Assembly: GCF_900110655.1 (NCBI RefSeq) | Contig: NZ_FOEQ01000018.1 | Coordinates: 1 to 56,972 of the forward strand | Origin: Pseudomonas soli | GTDB lineage: Bacteria > Pseudomonadota > Gammaproteobacteria > Pseudomonadales > Pseudomonadaceae | Direction: 5' to 3' | Length of the DNA stretch: 56,972 nucleotides | Program-made: the position numbers and the translations under genes | Part shown: piece by piece, positions 34,741 through 45,068 of the stretch | Position numbering within the stretch: position 1 is the stretch's first letter | Layout: each line of letters opens with the position of its first letter | Notes under the pieces: generated by a model | Seen by the model: only the letters and a program-made list of their open reading frames with translations | The model's database searches: none | What the model was told of the DNA's origin: nothing

Positions 34741-34760
34741 ATGAGATTTATTCGTCTCAT
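34741..34760. promoter_or_regulatory. Candidate operator/promoter of the NfxB-like gene
   Basis: ATGAGA (34741-34746) and TCTCAT (34755-34760) form an inverted repeat 68 bp before the regulator start, immediately followed by ATGATACAG, which resembles a -10 region. TetR-type regulators often bind such a site to control themselves; this is inference. Confidence 0.45.
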
Positions 34761-34827
34761 ATGATACAGTGATGGATCTTTCGTCTCTTTTCGCCTGCCC
34801 GACAGCCGAACCCCGACTGAGGTCCCT

Positions 34828-35385
34828 ATGCGCAGATCCCTCCAAGAAGAACGCCTGCTCAAGGCGCTGGCCCATGCCATTGTCGTCCATCCCCGCGCCA
34901 CCTTGAAAGAGCTGGCGGAAACCGCCGGGGTCAGCAAGGCCACCCTGCACCGCTTCTGCGGCACCCGCGAAAATCTGGTGAACCTGCTCGAGGACCACGG
35001 CGAGCACGTACTCAACCAGGTCATCCAGGAAGCGGACCTGGAGCGCACCGAACCCTTGGTCGGCATTCGCCACCTGATCGCCGAACACCTCAAGCACCGC
35101 GAAATGCTGGTGTTCCTGATGTTCCAGTACCGCCCCGACACTCTGCTCAACAACGCCGAGGACTTGCGCTGGCAGGCCTACACCCAGGCCATGGACGCGT
35201 TCTTCCTGCGTGCCCAGCAACTGGGCGTGCTGCGCATCGACATCAGCGCGGCGGTGTTCACCGAAATGTTCATGACCATGATCTACGGCATGGTCGATGC
35301 CGAGCGCCGCGGCCGCGCCGCCAGCGCCAACACCGCGCAGACCTTGGAGCAGCTATTCCTCAATGGCGCGCGGGCCCAGGCCTGA
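34828..35385 (+). CDS. NfxB-like TetR-type transcriptional regulator
   Basis: 185 residues. The HTH (about 25-50) reads ATLKELAETAGVSKATLHRFCGTRENLV, and the C-terminus MIYGMVDAERRGRAASANTAQTLEQLFLNGA closely recalls NfxB, the repressor of the MexCD-OprJ efflux pump in P. aeruginosa. Here no RND pump genes lie beside it: an acyl-CoA ligase gene converges 12 bp after its stop, and the acyl-CoA dehydrogenase gene is upstream. Its target is therefore uncertain; either a distant pump or the local acyl-CoA genes. Confidence 0.8.
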   Translation: MRRSLQEERLLKALAHAIVVHPRATLKELAETAGVSKATLHRFCGTRENLVNLLEDHGEHVLNQVIQEADLERTEPLVGIRHLIAEHLKHREMLVFLMFQYRPDTLLNNAEDLRWQAYTQAMDAFFLRAQQLGVLRIDISAAVFTEMFMTMIYGMVDAERRGRAASANTAQTLEQLFLNGARAQA

Positions 35386-35397
35386 AGCTGAGGGCGT

Positions 35398-37080
<1,683 letters not shown>

Positions 37081-37118
37081 GGGCTGTCTCGTGTCTTTGT
37101 TTTGCCTGACGTGGCCCT

Positions 37119-37184
37119 ATCGCGGGCCAAGCCCGCTCCCACCGGTCCAGTGTGGTCGGCGTGGGAGCGGGCTTGCCCCGCGAT
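37119..37184. repeat. REPIN between qhpB 3' end and the ligase gene
   Basis: Arms 37119-37142 and 37161-37184 are inverse complements over 24 bp with one mismatch; each is a REP (ATCGCGGG-CAAGCCCGCTCCCAC type). It lies directly before the 3' end of qhpB (stop at 37189). Confidence 0.85.
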
Positions 37185-37188
37185 GGCG

Positions 37189-38310
37189 TTAGCGAACGAA
37201 CACCTGCGGCGTGGTGGTCGACATGTCGCCACCGGGCAGTTTGATGTTTCCCACCTTCTCCAGTGTATTGGGGTCGAACACCGCCAGGTCGTTGAACGTT
37301 CCGCCCAGGTAGAGCTTGTCGCCGGCCTTGTCGAAGGTCACGCAGTAGTAGGTATGGTCCAGGTTGGCGGCCTTGACCAGCTTCTTCTGCGCGATGTCGT
37401 AGCGGGCCAGGCGATTGAGCACGCCGTACATCTGATTCGGGTCCTTCGGCGAGCGCAGGCCGGTGAAGTACAGCTCGGTCAGCTCGGCGAACTCCTGGGT
37501 ATGGGCCTTACCGGTCTTCAGGTCGATACTCAGGTAGCCGTACAGCGGCTCGGCGGTTGCCGGGTCCTGCTTGGCGTCCTTGAATTTCGCGATGGTGTAG
37601 AGCATCGAGAACTCGTGCAACGAGCTCTGGTGCGGCCAGAAGTACAGCACGTCCGGCGCGCTGTAGCCCGGGCGGTTCCAGCTGCGCAGCGGCAGTGCGA
37701 CGGTGTATTTGCCGGTGTTGACGTCCAGCTTGTAGATGTCCGGCCCGGCCACATAGAGACTGCCGTCGTCGGCGGCGCGCATCAGGTACACCTGGCGCGG
37801 CATCGGGAAGCTGCGCACGGGCTTGGCATCCAGGCCGTCGCCGGTGCGGAACACCTCCAGGCGCGGCGGCTTGACCACATAGTGGTCGTTCAGGCGCTGG
37901 CTGGGGTTGACCGTGGCGTACACCTCCTTGCCGTCGGGGCTGATGGCGAAGGAGTACATGGCCTTGCCGACCTCGCCCGGCACGCTGGACAGGTTGGCGT
38001 GGAAGGTGGTCTTGCAGCTGTCCAGGTCGATGCCATAGATATCGGCGAAGTGGTTGTTGAGCACGTAGGCGGTGCGGTTGTCCGGCGCCATCATCGCCGT
38101 GCCGGGGCCGAACGAATCGGGCATGCGGCAGGTCTTGTACAGCGTGTCGCTGGCCACCTCGACCACGTGCAGGTTATTCGGGTAGTTGGTGGCGATCAGG
38201 TATTCATGGCCGGCCTTCAGGGCCTTGCCTGCGTCGTCGGCCTGGGCCGCGCAGGCGCAGGCCGTGGCGGCGACGGTGAGCGCGAGTTGCGCGCAGAATC
38301 CAGGTTTCAT
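37189..38310 (-). CDS. qhpB: Quinohemoprotein amine dehydrogenase beta subunit
   Basis: 373 residues: signal peptide (about 1-24, ...ACACAAQA) and a seven-bladed beta-propeller made of repeated YVLNNHFADIYGIDLD / LYLGGTFNDLAVFDPN units. The beta subunit holds the active-site face over the gamma subunit in the periplasmic enzyme that oxidises primary amines to aldehydes. It is last in the structural operon qhpA-qhpD-qhpC-qhpB, 19 bp after qhpC. A REPIN follows the stop. Confidence 0.92.
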   Translation of the reverse strand: MKPGFCAQLALTVAATACACAAQADDAGKALKAGHEYLIATNYPNNLHVVEVASDTLYKTCRMPDSFGPGTAMMAPDNRTAYVLNNHFADIYGIDLDSCKTTFHANLSSVPGEVGKAMYSFAISPDGKEVYATVNPSQRLNDHYVVKPPRLEVFRTGDGLDAKPVRSFPMPRQVYLMRAADDGSLYVAGPDIYKLDVNTGKYTVALPLRSWNRPGYSAPDVLYFWPHQSSLHEFSMLYTIAKFKDAKQDPATAEPLYGYLSIDLKTGKAHTQEFAELTELYFTGLRSPKDPNQMYGVLNRLARYDIAQKKLVKAANLDHTYYCVTFDKAGDKLYLGGTFNDLAVFDPNTLEKVGNIKLPGGDMSTTTPQVFVR

Positions 38311-38329
38311 GCGGTTTCCCCTTGTCGTT

Positions 38330-38653
38330 CTATTTGTCTTTCGGGAATACGGTGCCGAGGTTGCGCCAGTCTTCGGCGGAGTTGGTCGCCTGGGCGTTCC
38401 AGTCCTGGTAGGTGCTCATCATGTCCGGCACCTGGGCTGGCCACCAGCAAGGGTCGGAGCAACCGTACAGGTCGGCCTCCATCGGCTGGCACAGCGAGCT
38501 GACGCCACCGAAGGCGTCCACTTCCCAGCCCGGGTCGGTGGTGGCGGTGCAGCCGGCCACGGCGCTCATCGCCAGCACGTCCTCGACGCGATCTTCGGCG
38601 GCCGCCTGCTCGAGGATGCGCGCCTTGTTGTTCAGCGGTTTGAGGTGCTTCAT
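38330..38653 (-). CDS. qhpC: Quinohemoprotein amine dehydrogenase gamma subunit (CTQ-bearing)
   Basis: 107 residues. If mature numbering begins after a 28-residue leader, all known crosslink residues fall in register: Cys7-Glu16, Cys27-Asp33, Cys41-Asp49 thioethers, and Cys37 with Trp43, which becomes cysteine tryptophylquinone. These are in GCTATTDPGWE, LCQPMEADLYGCSDPCWWPAQVPD. The leader has no Sec-type hydrophobic core, in line with export by the dedicated ABC protein. It sits 1 bp after qhpD, which makes the thioethers. Confidence 0.95.
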   Translation of the reverse strand: MKHLKPLNNKARILEQAAAEDRVEDVLAMSAVAGCTATTDPGWEVDAFGGVSSLCQPMEADLYGCSDPCWWPAQVPDMMSTYQDWNAQATNSAEDWRNLGTVFPKDK

Positions 38654-38654
38654 G

Positions 38655-40085
38655 TCAGTGCGCCTTCCGGGGAGTGATGTAGCGATCGATGAAGGCCGGG
38701 TTGACGGCCATGATGCGGCTGTAGACCTCGATGCCGAAGTCGACCCAGTCGCGCATCAGCTCGCAATAGTGGTAGGTCGGATGCTGCGGGTCGCCGTAGC
38801 GGGCGTAGCTTTCGTGGTAGCAACCGCCGGAACACAGGTTGCGGATGCGGCAGCTGTCGCAGCCGGTGCCGCTGCGGTCCAGGCGCTGCGAGAGAAAATC
38901 GTTGAGCTGCGCCTGCTTCACGCCCTGGTGCACATTGCCGAAGGTCGGCAGGCTGGAGCCGGTGAAGCGGTGGCACAGGTTCAACTCGCCCTCGTGGTCC
39001 ACTGCCAGCATCTTCAACCCGGCACCGCATGGCAGGGCCTTCTTGTGGCCTTCGTGAATGTCGGTGATCAGCTGGTGCAGGTTGGAGAAACCGATGTTGC
39101 GGTGCGCCAGCGCCGCCTCCAGATAACGCCGGCCGAGGGCCTTCATGTTGGCGAACACCTGTACCAGCTCGTCGCCGCTGAGGTTGAAGTCGGCCATGTC
39201 ACCGGAGGTCACCGGGGCGAACCCCACCTCGGCGAAGCCCATCTCGTTGAACAGGTGGTTCCAGATGGTCTCGACATCGGTGATGCCACGGGTCAGCGTC
39301 ACCCGCGCCCCCACCGGCCGGCTGCGGTAGCGCGACAGCAGCATGTCGGCCTTGCGCCGCACCACGTCGTAGGTGCCCTGCCCGCCCACGGTGATGCGGT
39401 TGCGGTCGTGCACGGTCTTGGGCCCGTCGATGCTGATCGACAGGCCGAAGCGGTGGGCATCGAGCCAGTCGATGATCTCTTCGGTGAGCAGCGTGGCATT
39501 GGTGGTCATGATGAACTCGACCTGCTTGCCCGCCTCGGCGAAGCGTCGCTCGCAGTACGCCACCATGTGCTCGATCAACGCCCGGTTGGACAGCGGCTCG
39601 CCGCCGAAGAACACCACGCTGTAGCGCTCCTCGTTCGGCGACTCCTTGAGCAGCATCTCCACCGAGGCTTCGGCGGTGGCGCTGTTCATCTTCTTGCCGG
39701 CGGAGGGCTTGTCGAGGTCCTCCTTGTAGCAGTACGTGCAGCTGAGGTTGCAGCCGGTGTTGACGTTGAGCACCACGGTGTTCAGCGCGGTGCGCTCGAC
39801 CTGTTTCAGGGCGATTTCCGGGGTCAGCGGCGAGCCGTCGCTGACCACTTCCAGGGCGATCAGCTCGCGCAGGGTCTCCTCGATGTCCTGGCCGTCGAAC
39901 TGCTGGCCGAGCTGCAGCAGCAGCTCCTCGGCGGAGCAGCCCTGGCGGCGCAGGGTGTCGATGATGCCGCCGGTCACCGCGTCGGTGGCGAACAGCGAAC
40001 TGCTGGGGATATGGAACAGCATGCGGTCGGCATCGACCTGCACTTCGTGCAGGTTGCGTTCGACCAGGTTCAGTAGTGCGCCCAT
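38655..40085 (-). CDS. qhpD: Radical SAM/SPASM enzyme forming thioether crosslinks in QhpC
   Basis: 476 residues. The radical SAM cluster CxxxCxxC is Cys112, Cys116 and Cys119 (CNLSCTYCY). The SPASM region near the C-terminus has CGAGLKMLAVD...LCHRF and CDSCRIRNLCSGGCYHESYA...YHYC, binding two further Fe-S clusters. The N-terminal domain (1-95) likely grips the QhpC leader. In this family the enzyme installs three Cys-to-Asp/Glu thioether bonds. ATG 40085, 36 bp after qhpA. Confidence 0.95.
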   Translation of the reverse strand: MGALLNLVERNLHEVQVDADRMLFHIPSSSLFATDAVTGGIIDTLRRQGCSAEELLLQLGQQFDGQDIEETLRELIALEVVSDGSPLTPEIALKQVERTALNTVVLNVNTGCNLSCTYCYKEDLDKPSAGKKMNSATAEASVEMLLKESPNEERYSVVFFGGEPLSNRALIEHMVAYCERRFAEAGKQVEFIMTTNATLLTEEIIDWLDAHRFGLSISIDGPKTVHDRNRITVGGQGTYDVVRRKADMLLSRYRSRPVGARVTLTRGITDVETIWNHLFNEMGFAEVGFAPVTSGDMADFNLSGDELVQVFANMKALGRRYLEAALAHRNIGFSNLHQLITDIHEGHKKALPCGAGLKMLAVDHEGELNLCHRFTGSSLPTFGNVHQGVKQAQLNDFLSQRLDRSGTGCDSCRIRNLCSGGCYHESYARYGDPQHPTYHYCELMRDWVDFGIEVYSRIMAVNPAFIDRYITPRKAH

Positions 40086-40121
40086 GGCGACCTCCCGATA
40101 AGCAATTGGTCAGGTTGATGC

Positions 40122-41687
40122 CTATGGCAGCGGCGGATTGTTCCAGCGCTGCACAGTGACGATCATGTGGCCCTCGCCCTGCTGGCCACCGTCGGCGAGG
40201 GTGGCGATCACCTTCAGGTTGCCGGCGTTGTTGGTCATCATCTTGCGCTCGGGGTTGGGCCCTGCCCCGCCCGGCACGAACACGCCGTCGGCCTGCATCT
40301 GCCCGGCGAACCTGACGTCCTCGTCCTCGACCGCCCGTTCGTTGAACGGCTCGACTTTCCAGGTGGCCGGCAGGTAGCCGATGCGCAGCGGCTGGCCACT
40401 GGCGTCCTTGCCCCAGGCTTCAGCCTCGAAGCGGCCCTGCACCTTCGGCACCGAGGCGCCGTTCTCGCCGATGCGGGCGATGGAGAACGCCGGCACCACC
40501 TTGACCTCATCGACCTTGTCGTACACCGCCAGTTGCACGCCCTTGAGCGCGCCCACCGCCACCTCGCGGGGGCCGGCGGCGGCATCCTTGGCGGCCCGTG
40601 CCTTGACCCGGATCAGGGTCGGCGTCGACTCCAGCACTTCGGTCACCTGCACGCCCGCGCCCAGGTCTGGCTTGCCGAACAGGTCACTGCCCACCAGGGT
40701 GATCTCGCTGTCGCTGCCGGTCTTGATGAACGCCGGCTGCACCGCCAGCAGCCGCCCCTGCCCGGCCTTAGCCGCACTGAAGTCCAGGCCGCGCTCGTCG
40801 TGCTCGGCCTCGAACATGCGGCCCTTCATCTGCCCGTCGATGGCGGCGAACACCTGGCGCAGGTTGGCCTCGCCGACCTTGACATTGCCGCGCCATTCGT
40901 AGCCGTTGTAGAGGATCGCCGAGCCGCTGCCATTGAACGGCGTGCCGTCGGCGTAGGCGCCCTTGACCTCGACCTTGAAGGTGTCGCCCTGCTCGGCGCT
41001 CACCGTCATCACCCCACGCACGTCACCCTTGGCCAGCATATGGCCGCTGAACGCCCATTGCCCGGCCAGGACCTTGGACTCGGGCCGGGCCTTGAGCCAC
41101 TCGGCCCAGGCCGGGTTGTCGAGGGGGAAGCGCTTGGCCAGGTCGGGCACCATCTGCTTGAGGGCGATGTCCAGCCAGTCGCGGTCGCGGGCCTGGGCCT
41201 GGTATTCGAGGGACGGCCATTGGCCGAGGTGGAAGTTGACCAGGTGCTCCCACTCCTTGGCCGGGCGCCGTTGCAGGGCGACCCGGGCGCCGGAGTGGCA
41301 ACGCCCGCACATCTGGCTGAGCGGGTCGTCGAAGTGTTCGACGGTATTGAGCCGGCGCTCCATGGCATAGCGCACACCGTCGGTCTCGCTGGGCGCCAGG
41401 CCCTGCTTGTCGGCCAGGTACTTGACCAGGGTACGGCGGTCGTCGTCGCTGATCGAAAGGCCATGCATCACCTGCATGCGGGCGATGCTCATCAGCCAGC
41501 CCTCGGGGGTCTTGCGCTGGTGGCTGATGCGGCTGTAGCTGTCGTTGCCTTCGGGGATATGGCACCCCATGCACTTGTTCTGCAACAGGCTCGGGCCCTG
41601 CTCGGCCGCCATGGCCTGGGCGGACAGCAGTGCGGTGGCGACCAGCGCCAGTGTGCCCGCCTGCCGCCGGAGTCGAGTCGTCTTCAA
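40122..41687 (-). CDS. qhpA: Quinohemoprotein amine dehydrogenase alpha subunit (diheme)
   Basis: 521 residues, with signal peptide (about 1-28, ...AQAMAA) and two heme sites at 39-43 (CMGCH) and 127-131 (CGRCH), then three beta domains. It accepts electrons from the gamma-subunit quinone and passes them to a soluble carrier. The start is TTG at 41687: GGAGG lies 7 nt upstream and the peptide is a proper signal sequence. First gene of the operon, behind a sigma-54-type promoter (41755-41770). Confidence 0.93.
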   Translation of the reverse strand: MKTTRLRRQAGTLALVATALLSAQAMAAEQGPSLLQNKCMGCHIPEGNDSYSRISHQRKTPEGWLMSIARMQVMHGLSISDDDRRTLVKYLADKQGLAPSETDGVRYAMERRLNTVEHFDDPLSQMCGRCHSGARVALQRRPAKEWEHLVNFHLGQWPSLEYQAQARDRDWLDIALKQMVPDLAKRFPLDNPAWAEWLKARPESKVLAGQWAFSGHMLAKGDVRGVMTVSAEQGDTFKVEVKGAYADGTPFNGSGSAILYNGYEWRGNVKVGEANLRQVFAAIDGQMKGRMFEAEHDERGLDFSAAKAGQGRLLAVQPAFIKTGSDSEITLVGSDLFGKPDLGAGVQVTEVLESTPTLIRVKARAAKDAAAGPREVAVGALKGVQLAVYDKVDEVKVVPAFSIARIGENGASVPKVQGRFEAEAWGKDASGQPLRIGYLPATWKVEPFNERAVEDEDVRFAGQMQADGVFVPGGAGPNPERKMMTNNAGNLKVIATLADGGQQGEGHMIVTVQRWNNPPLP

Positions 41688-41754
41688 GGTCAGACCTCCA
41701 CGGTATCGTTCTTATCGTTATTCGCACGCTGCGGTGTGCATCTGACAGTAGCGA

Positions 41755-41770
41755 TACAGGAAGTGTGCCA
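41755..41770 (-). promoter_or_regulatory. Sigma-54 promoter of qhpA operon
   Basis: On the minus strand TGGCACACTTCCTGTA matches the -24/-12 consensus TGGCAC-N5-TTGCA well at -24, with GT in place of GC at -12. It lies 67 bp before the TTG start. The neighbouring sigma-54 activator gene supports it. Confidence 0.65.
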
Positions 41771-41877
41771 ATTGCGGCAAATATTTTGTGCATCAACGAT
41801 TTGAACGCTGAGCAGGGGCAAACCCCAGCAGCGCAGGCTGTGGCCGAACGTGCCATTTCGCGACGAGGTGTTTCACC

Positions 41878-41884
41878 TTGAGAC
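41878..41884 (-). promoter_or_regulatory. Candidate activator site upstream of the qhpA promoter
   Basis: On the minus strand GTGTCTCAAGGTG shares GTCTCAA-N-GTG with the site at 42025-42035, in the same orientation toward its own promoter and about 108 bp from it. This is a typical upstream-activating distance. Confidence 0.5.
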
Positions 41885-41905
41885 ACGGGGCGTGCTGCGC
41901 ATGCC

Positions 41906-41985
41906 ATCGCTGGCAAGCAAGCTCCCACAGGGATCTAGCCAGCTTCGAGAGCAACGCCGCCTGTGGGAGCCGGCTTGCCGGCGAT
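41906..41985. repeat. REPIN in the qhpA/aldehyde dehydrogenase divergent region
   Basis: Arms 41906-41930 and 41961-41985 are near-inverse REP sequences (ATCGCTGGCAAGCAAGCTCC against GGAGCCGGCTTGCCGGCGAT). It separates the two sets of sigma-54 promoter elements in the 482-bp divergent gap. Confidence 0.8.
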
Positions 41986-42014
41986 TGGCCCGCACAGCGG
42001 TCCGTTTCATCTGC

Positions 42015-42035
42015 GTCTCACACAGTCTCAATGTG
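42015..42035 (+). promoter_or_regulatory. Candidate activator sites upstream of the dehydrogenase promoter
   Basis: GTCTCA occurs at 42015-42020 and again at 42025-42030, exactly one helical turn apart, the second within GTCTCAATGTG. They lie about 85-100 bp upstream of the sigma-54 promoter at 42117. Confidence 0.5.
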
Positions 42036-42116
42036 CAACAGGTCAAGCCTCCCTGACTGCATGCCATGTAATGCGAAAACCACATGTATCAAGGGTTGTG
42101 AACGCGTTGAACGGCT

Positions 42117-42132
42117 TGGCACGCCCATTGCC
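42117..42132 (+). promoter_or_regulatory. Sigma-54 promoter of the aldehyde dehydrogenase/porin unit
   Basis: TGGCACGCCCATTGCC matches TGGCACG-N4-TTGC exactly, with GG and GC ten bases apart. The predicted start of transcription is near 42143, about 27 nt before the ATG at 42170. Confidence 0.85.
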
Positions 42133-42169
42133 CTGCCCTGGTCACAACCATGACAAGAGGCACCGCCCC

Positions 42170-43663
42170 ATGCATTCCGAACTGCCGATCCTGCCCGCCA
42201 CCCGTGCCTTCCTCACACGCCAGCTGAAGATGCGCATTGGCGCCGACTGGCAGGACGCCGCCAGCGGCCGCACCATGACCTTGCGCAACCCGGCCAGTGG
42301 CGAGGTCCTCGCCGAGGTGCCCGCGGCCGAGGCACAGGATGTCGACCGGGCCGTGCAGGCCGCCCGCCAGGCGTTCAAACACTCGGCCTGGAGCCGGATG
42401 CGTCCGCGCGAGCGACAGAACCTGCTGTGGCGCCTGGCCGACCTGATGCAGCGCGATGCCCAGGAGCTGGCCGAGCTGGAATGCCTGAACAACGGCAAGA
42501 GTGCCGCCGTGGCCCAAGTGATGGACGTGCAACTGGCCATCGACTTCCTTCGCTACATGGCCGGTTGGGCGACCAAGCTCGAAGGCAGCACGGTCGAGCC
42601 GTCGCTGCCGCTGATGCCCAATGACGACTTCCACGCGTTCGTGCGCCGCGAGGCGGTGGGCGTGGTCGGTGCCATCGTCGCCTGGAATTTCCCGCTGCTG
42701 CTGGCCTGTTGGAAGCTCGGCCCGGCGCTGGCCACCGGCTGCACGGTGGTGCTCAAGCCTGCCGACGAAACCCCGCTGACCGCCCTCAAGCTCGCCGAAC
42801 TGGTAAGCGAGGCCGGCTATCCGGACGGCGTGTTCAACGTGATCACCGGCACCGGGCTGAACGCCGGTGCCGCGCTGAGCCGCCACCCGGGCGTGGACAA
42901 GCTGACCTTCACCGGCTCCACCGAAGTCGGCAAGCTGATCGGCAAGGCCGCCATGGACAACATGACCCGCGTCACCCTCGAACTGGGCGGCAAGTCGCCG
43001 ACCATCGTCCTGCCCGACGCCAACCTGCAGGAGGCCGCCGCCGGAGCCGCCACGGCGATCTTCTTCAACCAGGGCCAGGTGTGCTGCGCCGGCTCCCGGC
43101 TGTATGTGCAGCGCAAGCACTTCGACAACGTGGTGGCCGATATCGCCGGCATCGCCAATGCGATGAAACTGGGCAGCGGCCTGGACCCTAGCGTGCAGAT
43201 GGGCCCGCTGATCTCGGCCCGGCAGCAGGAGCGGGTGACCGGTTACATTGACCTGGGTCGCGAGTTGGGCGCGACCATCGCCTGCGGCGGCGAAGGCTTC
43301 GGCCCGGGCTACTTCGTCAAGCCGACGGTGATCGTCGATGTCGACCAGCGCCACTGCCTGGTGCAGGAGGAAATCTTCGGCCCGGTGCTGGTGGCCATGC
43401 CATTCGACGACCTCGACGAGGTGGTGGGCCTGGCCAACGACAACCCCTACGGTCTGGGCGCGAGCATCTGGTCCAACGACCTGGCCGCGGTGCACCGGAT
43501 GATTCCGCGGATCAAGTCCGGGTCGGTGTGGGTGAACTGTCACAGCGCGCTGGACCCGGCGCTGCCGTTCGGTGGCTACAAGCTCTCCGGCGTCGGCCGC
43601 GAGATGGGCGCGGCGGCGATCGAGCACTACACCGAGCTGAAGTCGGTGCTGATCAAGCTCTGA
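42170..43663 (+). CDS. Aldehyde dehydrogenase, phenylacetaldehyde type (PeaE/FeaB-like)
   Basis: 497 residues. The catalytic Glu lies in LELGGKSPTIVL and Cys in FFNQGQVCCAGSRLY; the cofactor segment is GVVGAIVAWNFPLLLACWK. ATG 42170 follows AAGAGG. Family members of this length oxidise phenylacetaldehyde to phenylacetate. Sitting divergent from the amine dehydrogenase operon, it would remove the aldehyde formed from phenylethylamine or other primary amines. Upstream in-frame codons cross the promoter and are excluded. Confidence 0.9.
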   Translation: MHSELPILPATRAFLTRQLKMRIGADWQDAASGRTMTLRNPASGEVLAEVPAAEAQDVDRAVQAARQAFKHSAWSRMRPRERQNLLWRLADLMQRDAQELAELECLNNGKSAAVAQVMDVQLAIDFLRYMAGWATKLEGSTVEPSLPLMPNDDFHAFVRREAVGVVGAIVAWNFPLLLACWKLGPALATGCTVVLKPADETPLTALKLAELVSEAGYPDGVFNVITGTGLNAGAALSRHPGVDKLTFTGSTEVGKLIGKAAMDNMTRVTLELGGKSPTIVLPDANLQEAAAGAATAIFFNQGQVCCAGSRLYVQRKHFDNVVADIAGIANAMKLGSGLDPSVQMGPLISARQQERVTGYIDLGRELGATIACGGEGFGPGYFVKPTVIVDVDQRHCLVQEEIFGPVLVAMPFDDLDEVVGLANDNPYGLGASIWSNDLAAVHRMIPRIKSGSVWVNCHSALDPALPFGGYKLSGVGREMGAAAIEHYTELKSVLIKL

Positions 43664-43729
43664 TTCACCTGTGCCGGCCTCATCGCCTGACCGGCGATGT
43701 GACCCGGCCAGGCAATGAAAAAACCAGAA

Positions 43730-43737
43730 AACAACAA
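43730..43737 (+). promoter_or_regulatory. Possible Hfq/Crc site before the outer-membrane channel gene (AACAACAA)
   Basis: Within an A-rich leader (43718-43741) that stands out from the GC-rich surroundings, ending 16 nt before ATG 43754. Confidence 0.5.
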
Positions 43738-43753
43738 AAACATGGAGCACACC

Positions 43754-45067
43754 ATGACGCACAAGCTCGCCTGCACGTTGGCCCTGCTGCTGGCCTCTCC
43801 CCTCACCCAGGCCCAAGAACTCTACAACCACGCCGGCACCACCCTGGACGCCAACCTCGAAGCGCTGTTCGGCGTGTTCCACAGCGACGAAAGCTTCGAC
43901 CAGTTCGGCAACCGCCAGGCCGGTAGCAGCAACTGGCGCGAGGGCTACGTCAAATACGGCCTGAGCGCCAGCCAGGCGCTGACCGGCAACGGCACGCTTT
44001 ACGGCGCCTTCAGCCTGCTCAGTTCGGCCACCTGGGGCGATGGCGACGCCGCGGGTTTCACGCTCGGTGACGAACGTCGCACCGGCATCGAGGACGCTTA
44101 CCTTGGATGGCGCTCGGGTACCCTGTTTCCGGCGCTTGGCGAAGACGGCATCGATCTCTCCGGCGGGCGCCAGGTCATCACCCTCGGCGACGGTTTCCTG
44201 ATCCAGGGCGACCCGGTCAATGCCGGCAACGTCGACCTGGGCGCCGATTTCGACCGTGGCGGCGCCTACTACCTGGCGGCGCGCAAGGCGTTCGACCGCA
44301 CCGCCGTGTTGCGTCTGGGCGGCAAGCAGGGTTGGCGCGGCGACCTGATGTGGCTCAAGTCCGACAACCCGTTCCAGGCCGACACCTCCATGGCGGTGGC
44401 CAACCTCGAGCATGTCGCCGACGCGGGCACCCTGGGCCTGAGCTGGATCCGCGGCCTGGATGTCGACCGCCGCTATGCCGAGATCCTTGGCCTGGAACAC
44501 CGCGACGGCATGGACACGGTGAGCCTGCGCGGGCGTGGCAACCTGGGAGTGAAAGACCTCGAACTGGCCGCCGAGTATGTCACCCAGGACCGCACCGACG
44601 GGCGCGAGAATGCCTGGTACCTGGAGGGCAACTGGACCTTCTCCGGACTGCCCTGGTCGCCCACCGCCACCTACCGCTACAGCCGCTTCTCGGAGCACTT
44701 CGACCCGCTGTTCTATGGCCTGAGCCGGGGCTATGGCACCTGGTTCCAGGGCGAGGTGGCGGCCAACTACGCCGGGCCATTCAACAGCAATACCCAGGTG
44801 CACCATGTGGCGCTCAAGGCCACGCCACGGGAGGGGTTGACCGTGGGCGCGCTGTACTTCGACTTCGACCCGCTCAGCACCGACCAGGGCAACCTGGGTG
44901 GGCGCGAGGTGGACCTGTATGTGGAGTGGATGGTCGACGAGCATTGGCTGATCAGCCCGCTGGTGGGGTTCTACACCCCGCAGCGCAGCGCGCAGGATGG
45001 CGGCGTGCAGTTGGGTGGCCGGGATAGCGGGGCCTACCTGCAACTGGTGGTGGGGACATTCTTCTAA
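43754..45067 (+). CDS. Outer-membrane beta-barrel channel of the amine catabolic cluster
   Basis: 437 residues from ATG 43754, picked because GGAG (43744-43747) precedes it and the peptide MTHKLACTLALLLASPLTQAQ is a signal sequence. The rest alternates polar and aromatic residues in short strands and ends ...LVVGTFF with a C-terminal Phe, the outer-membrane sorting signal. It resembles alginate-export-type porins. Co-transcribed with the dehydrogenase (90-bp gap), it probably admits the amine substrate. It ends 1 bp from the convergent qhpG stop. Confidence 0.8.
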   Translation: MTHKLACTLALLLASPLTQAQELYNHAGTTLDANLEALFGVFHSDESFDQFGNRQAGSSNWREGYVKYGLSASQALTGNGTLYGAFSLLSSATWGDGDAAGFTLGDERRTGIEDAYLGWRSGTLFPALGEDGIDLSGGRQVITLGDGFLIQGDPVNAGNVDLGADFDRGGAYYLAARKAFDRTAVLRLGGKQGWRGDLMWLKSDNPFQADTSMAVANLEHVADAGTLGLSWIRGLDVDRRYAEILGLEHRDGMDTVSLRGRGNLGVKDLELAAEYVTQDRTDGRENAWYLEGNWTFSGLPWSPTATYRYSRFSEHFDPLFYGLSRGYGTWFQGEVAANYAGPFNSNTQVHHVALKATPREGLTVGALYFDFDPLSTDQGNLGGREVDLYVEWMVDEHWLISPLVGFYTPQRSAQDGGVQLGGRDSGAYLQLVVGTFF

Positions 45068-45068
45068 A

